Shown in pieces: positions 57,149-64,000 of a stretch of 64,000 nucleotides of DNA (positions are counted from its first letter, which is position 1; each line of letters opens with the position of its first letter). The stretch covers positions 2,604,001 through 2,668,000 of the forward strand of contig NZ_CP031848.1 in the NCBI RefSeq assembly GCF_003441595.1. The letters run 5' to 3'. Under the pieces are notes generated by a model. The model had not been told where the DNA came from. It saw only the letters and a list, made by a program, of their open reading frames with translations, and did no database searches. The DNA is from Marinobacter sp. Arc7-DN-1 (GTDB taxonomy: Bacteria > Pseudomonadota > Gammaproteobacteria > Pseudomonadales > Oleiphilaceae). A program made the position numbers and the translations under genes.

Positions 57149-58276
57149 TTATTCTTCCATCAATTTGCCATGTTCCACGTGGAACATTCTGTATTCTGGT
57201 GCCTTCCCGTCCGGCCAAAGCTGACCAACCCGAGGCCGTTCGATCGACGTAATAAACACCTGACAACGCAATGCCTGTAACCTGCGGGCCAACATCGCCC
57301 TGTGCCCTTCATCCAGCTCGGCATTAATATCGTCAAGCAAAAAGGTCACCTGTTTGCCCATGTCACTCAACACCATGCCTTGGGCAATCTTCATCAAAAT
57401 CACCAGGGTTTTCTGCTGGCCCCGGGAGAAGGTTTCCGCAACGGGCCGTCCCTGAAACCTCAACCGGATATCCGCGCGGTTGGGCCCATAAAGGGTGTGC
57501 CCCATTTTACGCTCCTGCTCCCGATGGCCTACCAGTACGTCCACCAGGGATTGAGTGGCATCCCACCCGGCGTAAAATTCGAGCTTCAACCCTTCGGTCC
57601 ACTGCACTTCAACTTCCCTGACCAGCGCTTCGAATGCGGCCTTGAAGCGGACAAACGTATTGATTCGGGCGTCATTGATCCGGTCACTCAAGGCAGCGTA
57701 CTGGCGGTCCCAGACCCGCAATAAGGATTCGTCCAGTCTACCATTTCTGAGCGTTTGATTCCGCTGTGATGTCACTCTCTGACATTGCTGCCACACTGAC
57801 GCAAATGAAGGTTCCACGTGGAACACTGCCCAATCGAGGAACTGCCGTCGTTTCCCCGGCCCCCCGGCAACGACATCGAAAACGCCCGGATCAATCACCG
57901 ATACCGGTAAATGCATTGCAAGCGAGGACAAACTACGAACGCCTTCGCCGTCGACCCGCAACGCAGTCTCTTTCTGCACCACATCGCGGGAGATACCCAA
58001 CCGATGTACCAGACCATTACCGCTTTTCCTGGCATCGTCCGTCAGTCCGTGATCGAGTCCGCCAAACACGGTGAATCGCTGCTCACCATGGTGCACTACC
58101 GCCTGATGCCGATTTACCCGGAACGATCTCCCCAACCCCAGATAACCAATAGCTTCCAGAACGCTGGTTTTGCCACTGCCGTTCTCTCCATACAGGAGGT
58201 TAAAGGAAGGAGAAAAGGTCACGGGCGCCGACGACAGATTGCGGAAGTTTTCAGTCTGGAATTTAACTAACGCCAT
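57149..58276 (-). CDS. recF: DNA replication and repair protein RecF
   Basis: 375 aa. Walker A is YGENGSGKTSVLEA, an ABC-type signature FSRGQQKTLVILMKIAQG lies near 300, and Walker B is VTFLLDDINAELD. RecF loads RecA at gaps with RecO/R. ATG 58276 starts the usual MALVKFQTENFRNLSS; the frame is open 17 codons further upstream, with no ribosome site for either. Two parS palindromes are embedded: near the 3' end (codons giving FHVEH) and within the middle (FHVEPS). It is separated from the upstream kinase gene by a terminator. Confidence 0.96.
   Translation of the reverse strand: MALVKFQTENFRNLSSAPVTFSPSFNLLYGENGSGKTSVLEAIGYLGLGRSFRVNRHQAVVHHGEQRFTVFGGLDHGLTDDARKSGNGLVHRLGISRDVVQKETALRVDGEGVRSLSSLAMHLPVSVIDPGVFDVVAGGPGKRRQFLDWAVFHVEPSFASVWQQCQRVTSQRNQTLRNGRLDESLLRVWDRQYAALSDRINDARINTFVRFKAAFEALVREVEVQWTEGLKLEFYAGWDATQSLVDVLVGHREQERKMGHTLYGPNRADIRLRFQGRPVAETFSRGQQKTLVILMKIAQGMVLSDMGKQVTFLLDDINAELDEGHRAMLARRLQALRCQVFITSIERPRVGQLWPDGKAPEYRMFHVEHGKLMEE
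57171..57186. promoter_or_regulatory. parS centromere site 1
   Basis: TGTTCCACGTGGAACA, a perfect 16-base palindrome. It matches the ParB-binding parS consensus of gammaproteobacteria (TGTTCCACGTGGAAC). Confidence 0.88.
57810..57825. promoter_or_regulatory. parS centromere site 2
   Basis: GGTTCCACGTGGAACA contains the 14-base palindrome GTTCCACGTGGAAC, one end base differing from site 1. It lies 639 bases from site 1, also inside recF. Confidence 0.82.
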
Positions 58277-58331
58277 AGACAAGAGAACTCGAAGCGGAAA
58301 GGAAGGAGCCGAAAAAAGAATCCGCACAATG

Positions 58332-58368
58332 AAAAAGGCAGCGTTACCGCTTCCGGTAACGCTGCCTT
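58332..58368 (-). terminator. Terminator between the kinase gene and recF
   Basis: A perfect 15-bp stem, AAGGCAGCGTTACCG with its complement and a 4-base loop. On the minus strand it is followed by TTTTT, so it acts on transcripts coming from dnaA-dnaN-kinase. Confidence 0.9.
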
Positions 58369-58402
58369 AGTGTACAAAAGCCAATGCCTGAAGGCGACCG
58401 CC

Positions 58403-59674
58403 TCAATGAAGCATATTCAGCCGCTCATCCATGAACACATCCATTTCCGGCGCGAGGATGTGCACATAGCGATCAAAATACAAAAACTGTTTCAGTAACA
58501 AGGCAAATTCCCGGGGGAAGTGGAGTCCATGGCTTTCCCCGATTTTTACCATATCCATCAGAATATGATTCACATCGTCTTCGGCCTTATCGGCCTCGTA
58601 AGGAACCTCGTCGGGTACCATCTTGTCCATCTGTTGGTAGAGCCTGCGAAGATCGCCGGCAAGCTCGTCCACCCGGACAGTCTTATGGGTAATTCCAATA
58701 CGGATCATGGCGTCGGCCATGCCCTCGAAATTTCCAACCATCACCGCAGAAATAAAATCACTGACCGCCTGCCAGGTATCCGGCTTTATCCGGCCCACGA
58801 TTCCGAAATCGATAAACCCGACTCGCCCATCTTTCAGGACCATCAGGTTTCCGGCATGAACGTCCGCGTGGAAAAATTCACACTGGGTCAGACTCGCAAA
58901 CCAGGTGTTCATCGCCGTGATCAACGTCCGCTCCGGATCCCGGGCATAACCCCTGATGCTTTCCAGATCGGTCAACGGCACCCCGTGAAAACGTTCCATG
59001 GTCAGGATTCGACGGGTACTGCAATGTTCGAAAACCCGGGGGACGGCCGCATCCTGGTTATGAGTATCGTGCAGAAATTCCCGGAACACCTTCAGGTTGT
59101 TGGCTTCCTTGATGAAGTCACATTCCTCCATCATGGTCCGCTGGATTTCTTCGACAATCCCGGACATGGAGGTCCAGGACAATTTCGGCGCCAGTGTTTC
59201 CAGAATCCGCGCAGACAGATACAGAAAGTTCAGATCCGTCAGCAGGATATTCTCAACACCCGGCTTCTGTACCTTGATGACCACGTCTTCACCGGTCACC
59301 AGTCTTGCGGCATGTACCTGCGCAATAGAGGCGGACGCCAGGGCTACAGGATCAATGTCCAAATAGACTTCGTCCAGCGGACGCCCCAGTTCCTCAGTAA
59401 TGATCTTCCGGATCACGCCAAAGGGGAGGTTGGGTGTCTTATCCAGGCAGTTCTGGAATTCCTCAACGTACTCCTTGGGGAAGAACGTCGGTGAGCTGGC
59501 GATAAATTGCCCGAGCTTTATGTAGGTGGCACCCAGTGATTCAAATGTCTGCCTCAGCAGCCGGGGTGTCGGGGGACGATCTCCCCGAACCCAGTTGATC
59601 CCTGTGCGCCCGAGTACCGACACAGTCTGCCCAATCCGGAAAGCTCCTTTGATTCCATTCGTTACGGCACTCAT
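58403..59674 (-). CDS. ABC1/UbiB-family atypical kinase
   Basis: 423 aa. UbiB/ADCK-type kinase-like fold: AxAS-type loop ALASASIAQVHAARLVTGED, VVIKVQKPG (Lys), MMEECDFIKEANNL (KxGQ-like and ExD region), FHADVHAGNLMVLKDGRVGF followed by IDFGIVG (catalytic and metal Asp). KLGQFIASSPTFFPKEY gives the KxGQ motif. Family members are needed for ubiquinone synthesis or lipid handling; the natural substrate here is unknown. It lies between dnaN and recF. ATG 59674 is preferred, with GGAGG 9 bases upstream; an ATG at 59683 touches that ribosome site. The dnaN stop overlaps the GGAGG. Confidence 0.87.
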   Translation of the reverse strand: MSAVTNGIKGAFRIGQTVSVLGRTGINWVRGDRPPTPRLLRQTFESLGATYIKLGQFIASSPTFFPKEYVEEFQNCLDKTPNLPFGVIRKIITEELGRPLDEVYLDIDPVALASASIAQVHAARLVTGEDVVIKVQKPGVENILLTDLNFLYLSARILETLAPKLSWTSMSGIVEEIQRTMMEECDFIKEANNLKVFREFLHDTHNQDAAVPRVFEHCSTRRILTMERFHGVPLTDLESIRGYARDPERTLITAMNTWFASLTQCEFFHADVHAGNLMVLKDGRVGFIDFGIVGRIKPDTWQAVSDFISAVMVGNFEGMADAMIRIGITHKTVRVDELAGDLRRLYQQMDKMVPDEVPYEADKAEDDVNHILMDMVKIGESHGLHFPREFALLLKQFLYFDRYVHILAPEMDVFMDERLNMLH

Positions 59675-59687
59675 CAGTCTCATCCTC

Positions 59688-60791
59688 CTACAGCCTCATG
59701 GGCATAACCACGTAAAGACAACGGGCATCGTTCTGCGCTTCGATCAACGCACTGCTGTTGGGGTTGGACAGGGTCATCTTTACCTGATCCTCATCCAGTG
59801 CGTTCATCACGTCCACCAGGTAGCCTACATTAAAACCGATCTGCAGGGATTCGCCCTGATAATCCACAGGCAGCGCGTCTTCGGCCTGTTCCTGATCCGG
59901 ATTATTGGCGAATACCTGGAGTTCGTTAGGGGCAAGATTCAGGCGCACACCCCGAATATTCTCGTGAGACAGAATCCCCGCCCGTTGCAGCGTATTCCTG
60001 AGCGTGGCGCGGTCTGCCAGTACCACTTTGTCGCCGCCCCGGGGAATCACCCGGTTATAGTCCGGGAATTTGCCCTCAATCAGTTTTGAGGTGAAGGTGT
60101 AAGCGCCCACGGTCGCGCGCAGGTGATTATCGCCAATCACCAGGGTGACCGGTGATTCCACATCCTCAAGCAACCGTGCCAGTTCCAGCACGCCTTTACG
60201 GGGCACAATAACCTGGCGAAGTTCCGGACAATTCGTCGGCAGGTCCAGGTGAGCCATAGCCAGACGGTGACCATCGGTGGCAACCGTCCGCACATGATCC
60301 TTATCCACTTCCAGCAGCAACCCGTTCAGGTAGTAACGAACGTCTTGCTGAGCCATGGCAAAGGCGGTTGTATCCAGCATTCGACCCAACTCTTTTTGGG
60401 GCAGTTCCAGCCGGAAACTTTCCGCTTCGTCTTCCACATTGGGGAAGTGCTCAGCTGGTAACGTGGACAGAGTGAAATGACTTGCACCACAGCGCAGATG
60501 CAAACGATCGCCTTCCAGCGACAGCTCCATCGGTGCCTCATCACCCAGGGCCCGGCAGATGTCGGACAGCTTGCGGGCCGGAACAGTAATCCGGCCAGGC
60601 TGATCCACATGCACCGGTGTTACCCGGGCAACCAGTTCCACTTCCATGTTGGTCCCGGTCAGGGTCAGGGTATTGTCTTCCGCCACCAGCAATACGTTGG
60701 ACAGCACGGGCATGGTCTGTTTCTTTTCCACGACGCCCGCAATGCTTTGCAGCGGGATAAGCAGGGATTCACGGCTGATCGTCAGTTTCAT
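59688..60791 (-). CDS. dnaN: DNA polymerase III beta sliding clamp
   Basis: 367 aa, the standard clamp length. It begins MKLTISRESLLIPLQSIAGV and ends with the conserved hydrophobic-pocket tail YVVMPMRL. Three clamp folds are seen by length. It is 55 bases downstream of dnaA in the same direction, so the pair is probably cotranscribed with the kinase gene that follows. Confidence 0.97.
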   Translation of the reverse strand: MKLTISRESLLIPLQSIAGVVEKKQTMPVLSNVLLVAEDNTLTLTGTNMEVELVARVTPVHVDQPGRITVPARKLSDICRALGDEAPMELSLEGDRLHLRCGASHFTLSTLPAEHFPNVEDEAESFRLELPQKELGRMLDTTAFAMAQQDVRYYLNGLLLEVDKDHVRTVATDGHRLAMAHLDLPTNCPELRQVIVPRKGVLELARLLEDVESPVTLVIGDNHLRATVGAYTFTSKLIEGKFPDYNRVIPRGGDKVVLADRATLRNTLQRAGILSHENIRGVRLNLAPNELQVFANNPDQEQAEDALPVDYQGESLQIGFNVGYLVDVMNALDEDQVKMTLSNPNSSALIEAQNDARCLYVVMPMRL

Positions 60792-60846
60792 GGCACTCAG
60801 CTTTCTTTATGTTGGAAGGGTGAATGTTGTTCGCCAACGCCCGGCA

Positions 60847-62301
60847 TCAGGTTGTCAGCAGTCTCATAAAATTCTGATAATCCTCGCGGATGCCCGGATC
60901 AGTCTCCTGCAACTCCACGATTTTCTTACATGCATGCAGCACGGTGGTGTGGTCGCGACCGCCGAAAGCATCACCAATCTCCGGGAGGCTGTGATTGGTC
61001 AGCTCCTTGGACAGAGACATGGCAACCTGCCGTGGCCGGGTCACTACGCGGGTCCGCCGTTTCGACAGCAGATCCGCCACCTTGATCTTGTAATATTCCG
61101 CGACGGTGCGCTGAATATTATCAATACTCACCTGCTTCTCATGAAGTGCCAACAGGTCTTTCAGACTTTCACGGATAAACGGGGGAGTGATTTCGGAACC
61201 CGTGAAGTGAGCATTCGCTATCACCAAGCGCAGCGCTCCTTCAAGCTCCCGAACATTCGATCGGATTTTCTGGGCAATAAAAAAGGCCGCTTCACTGCTC
61301 AGCTTGACGTTGGCCTGCTCCGCCTTTTTCATCAATATGGCTACCCGGGTTTCAAGCTCCGGAGGCTCCACCATGACCGTTAACCCCCAACCAAACCGGG
61401 ATTTAAGCCGTTCTTCCATGTCGACGATTTCTTTCGGGAAACGATCACAGGTCACAATGACCTGCTGGCCGCCCTCAAGCAACGCATTAAAGGTATGGAA
61501 GAATTCTTCCTGGGAACGCTCCTTGCGGGCAAAAAACTGGATATCATCGATGAGCAGGGCATCCACCGACCGGTAATAGCGCTTGAATTCATTAATGGCA
61601 TTGAGCTGTAACGCCTTGACCATATCGGCCACAAAACGCTCTGACCTGAGGTATGCCACTTTTGCCTTGGGATTGCGACGGACAATCTCGTTCCCAATCG
61701 CATGCATCAGGTGGGTTTTACCCAGACCCACGCCACCGTAGAGGAAAAGAGGATTGTAGGCGCCACCCGGATTTTCAGCCACCTGCATGGACGCCGCCCG
61801 CGCCAACTGGTTGGACTTACCCTCTACAAAGGTTTCAAAGGTGAAGCCTTCATTGAGAAAACTCTGGTGCTTGATATCCCCTTCAATCTGAACCGGCCGG
61901 CGCTCACTATAACTTTTGGGTCGCACAGACGTTGATCCGGGCACCGTCGCGGCGACGCCTCTTTCCTCTTCCGTGACCCGACTCCCGGCTTCCTCCAGCA
62001 CCTGGCCGTTCAGCCGGGCAGGCATTTCCGAGCGCTTGACCGGATCACTTTCCCGGGGCGCCGATCCCACCTTCATGTTAACCCGGGGCGCCTGACCACC
62101 GTTCAGATCCTTGAGAACCTCTTCAATGCGCCGAAGGTACTTTTCGTTTACCCAATCCATCACAAAGCGGTTGGGCGCGAACAACATCAGCTGCCCCTCC
62201 CGGTGATCGGATTGCAGGGGCCTGAGCCAGGTATTGAACTGTTGTGCGGGAAACTCGTCCCGAAGTACTTCAAGACATTGATGCCACATACTATTTGGCA
62301 C
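60847..62301 (-). CDS. dnaA: Chromosomal replication initiator DnaA
   Basis: 484 aa AAA+ initiator. Domain I ([20 protein letters not shown]), a linker domain II, AAA+ core from about 140 with Walker [18 protein letters not shown] and Walker [11 protein letters not shown], and the box-binding HTH at the end with [18 protein letters not shown] 62301 is the chosen start, with GGGAG 10 bases upstream; an ATG at 62352 would add 17 residues that the family lacks. The origin lies upstream, between dnaA and rpmH. Confidence 0.97.
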   Translation of the reverse strand: MPNSMWHQCLEVLRDEFPAQQFNTWLRPLQSDHREGQLMLFAPNRFVMDWVNEKYLRRIEEVLKDLNGGQAPRVNMKVGSAPRESDPVKRSEMPARLNGQVLEEAGSRVTEEERGVAATVPGSTSVRPKSYSERRPVQIEGDIKHQSFLNEGFTFETFVEGKSNQLARAASMQVAENPGGAYNPLFLYGGVGLGKTHLMHAIGNEIVRRNPKAKVAYLRSERFVADMVKALQLNAINEFKRYYRSVDALLIDDIQFFARKERSQEEFFHTFNALLEGGQQVIVTCDRFPKEIVDMEERLKSRFGWGLTVMVEPPELETRVAILMKKAEQANVKLSSEAAFFIAQKIRSNVRELEGALRLVIANAHFTGSEITPPFIRESLKDLLALHEKQVSIDNIQRTVAEYYKIKVADLLSKRRTRVVTRPRQVAMSLSKELTNHSLPEIGDAFGGRDHTTVLHACKKIVELQETDPGIREDYQNFMRLLTT

Positions 62302-62946
62302 GACAGCCTGCTCCCGATAACCCTGAAATGTCGCTGAACGGATAAAGGACATCCTGTCCAGAGAGATGACCCCGGATTCTAACCCGCCAGGGCCCGCAGT
62401 GAAAGTGCTAAAGCCAGTTCATGAACAGCCTGTGGAAATTTATTCCCTTATATTTCAATTTTGTACGAACTTACCTACAACCTTGTGTACAGAAAATTTC
62501 CGCTTCCAGGGTTATACACAGCCCTGTGTGCACAAGCATGGACGAACCCTGTTAGGAACCATGGGACGCAACCGGGGATAACTCGATCGGATTCAACAAT
62601 ACCGTGTTACCCACATTCCGCCCTTGCGTCGTCCACAGACTTCAGGGCCCATTGTCAATACCCTTGTCAACCAACCAACATGTTGTTTTTTCGGACTTAG
62701 TTTTGCTTATCCACAGAAAACGTCGTCTCTAATAACAGTAATAATTAATCCTTAAAGAAATTCTAAAAAGACTTACTGAATTTATTACCTGGTCGAACCT
62801 GTTCCGGATTTCAGCCATTGGCATAACCCCGTAGCAATAAACATTGAATTCCCGCCGCTATTTGCATAGAATGCCGCTCCTGTTTCGGCTGTACAATTTC
62901 CGGCCAGTTACTGAATTTCCAACTTACGAATTGTGAGACCATCACC
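62302..62946. other. Replication origin region (oriC)
   Basis: 645 bases between divergent dnaA and rpmH, without a gene. DnaA-box matches: TTATACACA (62512-62520), TTACCCACA (62607-62615), TTATCCACA (62707-62715, perfect), and weaker ones TTGTGTACA (62483-62491), TGTGCACAA (62527-62535, the reverse strand) and TCGTCCACA (62629-62637). An AT-rich unwinding-type stretch follows the perfect box (about 62724-62800). Only a few GATC sites are seen. The rpmH promoter is at its right end. Confidence 0.88.
62844..62872 (+). promoter_or_regulatory. rpmH promoter
   Basis: TTGAAT (62844-62849), a 17-base spacer and TAGAAT (62867-62872), 75 bases before rpmH. Confidence 0.65.
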
Positions 62947-63081
62947 ATGAAAAGAACGTTTCAACCAAGCGTCCTGAAGCGTAAGCGCGTTCACGGTTTC
63001 CGTGCCCGTATGGCAACTGCCAACGGCCGCAAGGTTATTTCCCGTCGTCGTGCCAAAGGCCGCGCACGTCTGTCCGCGTAA
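62947..63081 (+). CDS. rpmH: 50S ribosomal protein L34
   Basis: 44 aa, strongly basic. The sequence [20 protein letters not shown] and then [20 protein letters not shown] is the canonical L34. It begins the rpmH-rnpA-yidD-yidC run that lies next to dnaA in most gammaproteobacteria. Confidence 0.98.
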   Translation: MKRTFQPSVLKRKRVHGFRARMATANGRKVISRRRAKGRARLSA

Positions 63082-63095
63082 GCTTTGTCCGCCGA

Positions 63096-63503
63096 ATGAA
63101 GGCTTTGGGTTTCCCGAAATCAAATCGTCTCCTGCGACCTGCTGATTACGGTAAAGTCTTCGATGACGTGCAGCTGAAAGTTCCGCACAGGAATTTTCTG
63201 ATCCTGGCGACACCGAATAATCTCGGTCACGCCAGGATCGGTTTGATTTTTTCCAAGAAAAATCTGAAGCTCTCGGTCCAGAGAAACCGGATAAAACGCC
63301 AGGTCAGGGAAAGCTTCCGACTTCAGACGGACCTCCCGGGGCTTGACGTTGTGGTACTGGGAAGACAGGGCCTTGTTTCCCTGGACAACCCAACCGTTCG
63401 CGCATCCATGGACGACCTCTGGCGACGGCTCAGGAAAAAATACACTCAATCTCAGCCATCCCGGGCAGCACCATCGGAGACTGCCGGTCGAGGAACGGGT
63501 TAA
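63096..63503 (+). CDS. rnpA: Ribonuclease P protein component
   Basis: 135 aa basic cofactor of the RNase P ribozyme, which trims tRNA 5' leaders. The RNR motif is intact ([18 protein letters not shown]), as is [14 protein letters not shown] proline/serine-rich C-terminal tail ends it. It is 14 bases after rpmH. Its stop overlaps the yidD start (TAATG). Confidence 0.96.
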   Translation: MKALGFPKSNRLLRPADYGKVFDDVQLKVPHRNFLILATPNNLGHARIGLIFSKKNLKLSVQRNRIKRQVRESFRLQTDLPGLDVVVLGRQGLVSLDNPTVRASMDDLWRRLRKKYTQSQPSRAAPSETAGRGTG

Positions 63504-63796
63504 TGCGCAAACTTTTGCTCCTGCCCATCCGCTTCTACCAGTATGCCATCAGTCCCATGATGGCCAGCCATTGCCGCCATTACCCCACCTGCTCACAATA
63601 TGCCGTTGAAGCCATTACTCATCATGGCGCCCTGAAAGGGTTATTTCTCGCAATCCGGCGTCTGTTAAGGTGTCATCCCTGGGCGGAAGGCGGGTATGAT
63701 CCGGTGCCGGGCACGGAAAAATCCGTGGGCCTGGAATCCGGAACACCCTGCGTGCACGCTGATCATCCCCACACAACAACCCAGACCAGACAGTAA
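63503..63796 (+). CDS. yidD: Membrane protein insertion efficiency factor YidD
   Basis: 97 aa. It has the family core [20 protein letters not shown], then [20 protein letters not shown] and [12 protein letters not shown], with an amphipathic N-terminus. YidD sits at the inner membrane and supports insertion with YidC. The tail (ending TTTQTRQ) is longer than usual. The start overlaps rnpA; yidC follows 4 bases after the stop. Confidence 0.93.
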   Translation: MRKLLLLPIRFYQYAISPMMASHCRHYPTCSQYAVEAITHHGALKGLFLAIRRLLRCHPWAEGGYDPVPGTEKSVGLESGTPCVHADHPHTTTQTRQ

Positions 63797-63800
63797 CTCT

Positions 63801-64000
63801 ATGGATATTCAACGCATCGTATTATTTGCCGGCCTGGCTATTGTCAGTTATCTGATGGTGCTTGCCTGGAATGAGGATTACCACCAGCAACCGGAGGCCG
63901 CCCAGGTTTCTCAATCCGCTCCGTCACAAACCACGGTTGGCCCGGGCAATCCAGATGATATGGTGCTGCCGGAAAACAGTACTGGCTCATCCGTGCCAAA
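63801..64000 (+). CDS. yidC: Membrane protein insertase YidC, N-terminal part
   Basis: 66 codons to the right edge. MDIQRIVLFAGLAIVSYLMV then LAWNEDY is the first membrane helix of YidC, followed by a polar Gln/Pro/Ser-rich segment leading to the periplasmic domain. The remainder lies outside the window. YidC inserts membrane proteins with or without SecYEG. Confidence 0.93.
   Translation, partial: MDIQRIVLFAGLAIVSYLMVLAWNEDYHQQPEAAQVSQSAPSQTTVGPGNPDDMVLPENSTGSSVP

Noticed and set aside
57810..57825. Considering GTTCCACGTGGAAC as a generic transcription-factor palindrome
   Set aside because: The exact match to parS, a second copy nearby and the position close to oriC make a ParB site more likely.
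58277..58327. Extended recF start at 58327
   Set aside because: It adds 17 residues absent from RecF and approaches the terminator.

Overview
The window looks like the chromosomal replication-origin region of a gammaproteobacterium of the Marinobacter type. The assignment rests on the protein sequences as I recognise them (PA4642-family protein, FAN1-like nuclease, VC0807-family protein, GlyQ/GlyS, TrkA/RsmB/Fmt/Def block), on a dnaA-dnaN-recF-gyrB / rpmH-rnpA-yidD-yidC origin layout, and on long intergenic palindromes of a kind I associate with Marinobacter. No database search was possible. Most genes have the GC-rich codon use of the host; the vapBC patch (about 23.8-24.5 kb) and the ATPase/TOPRIM pair (40.7-42.4 kb) look visibly more AT-rich.

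Layout. 1-2 kb: 5' end of coxB on the minus strand, a decayed MATE-pump remnant, a hypothetical gene and a DoxX protein. 2-10 kb: a membrane diguanylate cyclase, DUF1653, YheV, oligopeptidase A, a gamma-carbonic anhydrase-like protein, Hsp20, a PA4642-family protein and a MotA/MotB stator pair. 10-15 kb (minus): aroE-hemF-tsaC-dprA-LysM protein. 15-23.2 kb (plus): def-fmt-rsmB-trkA, then glyQ-glyS-gmhB and tRNA-Pro(CGG). 23.3-25 kb: a small accessory patch with vapBC and a chimeric glyoxalase-like gene. 25-32.4 kb: a signalling block with a Crp/Fnr-type regulator, a PAS-GGDEF protein, two DUF4398 lipoproteins (one with OmpA), a PAS protein, a CheB-CheR-PAS fusion and a BON lipoprotein. 32.5-48.5 kb: a DNA-repair block with an XPD/DinG-like helicase carrying a nuclease-like N-terminus, a FAN1-like nuclease and recC-recB-recD. 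48.5-54.6 kb: two divergent ABC exporters, gabT and a VC0807-family membrane protein. 54.7-64 kb: gyrB, recF, an ABC1/UbiB-like kinase, dnaN, dnaA, oriC, rpmH, rnpA, yidD and the start of yidC.

The most notable feature is at the recC/recB junction. A two-gene cassette, an ABC-type AAA ATPase followed by a DUF4276/TOPRIM-like protein, sits inside the recCBD operon. From the ATPase onward each start codon overlaps the previous stop as ATGA: ATPase, TOPRIM protein, a 38-codon mini-ORF, recB, recD. ATPase plus TOPRIM pairs are the core of known anti-phage systems (OLD, Gabija, PARIS), and OLD and retron Ec48 are functionally tied to RecBCD. A RecBCD-linked defence module is therefore a reasonable but untested hypothesis. 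A leftover ATGA start at the recC stop suggests that recB was once coupled directly to recC.

Other points worth attention are two parS palindromes inside recF, a UbiB-like kinase gene and a strong terminator between dnaN and recF, two related long palindromes at 6.7 and 50.4 kb, paired operators before vapBC, and remnants of a MATE pump and of folM.
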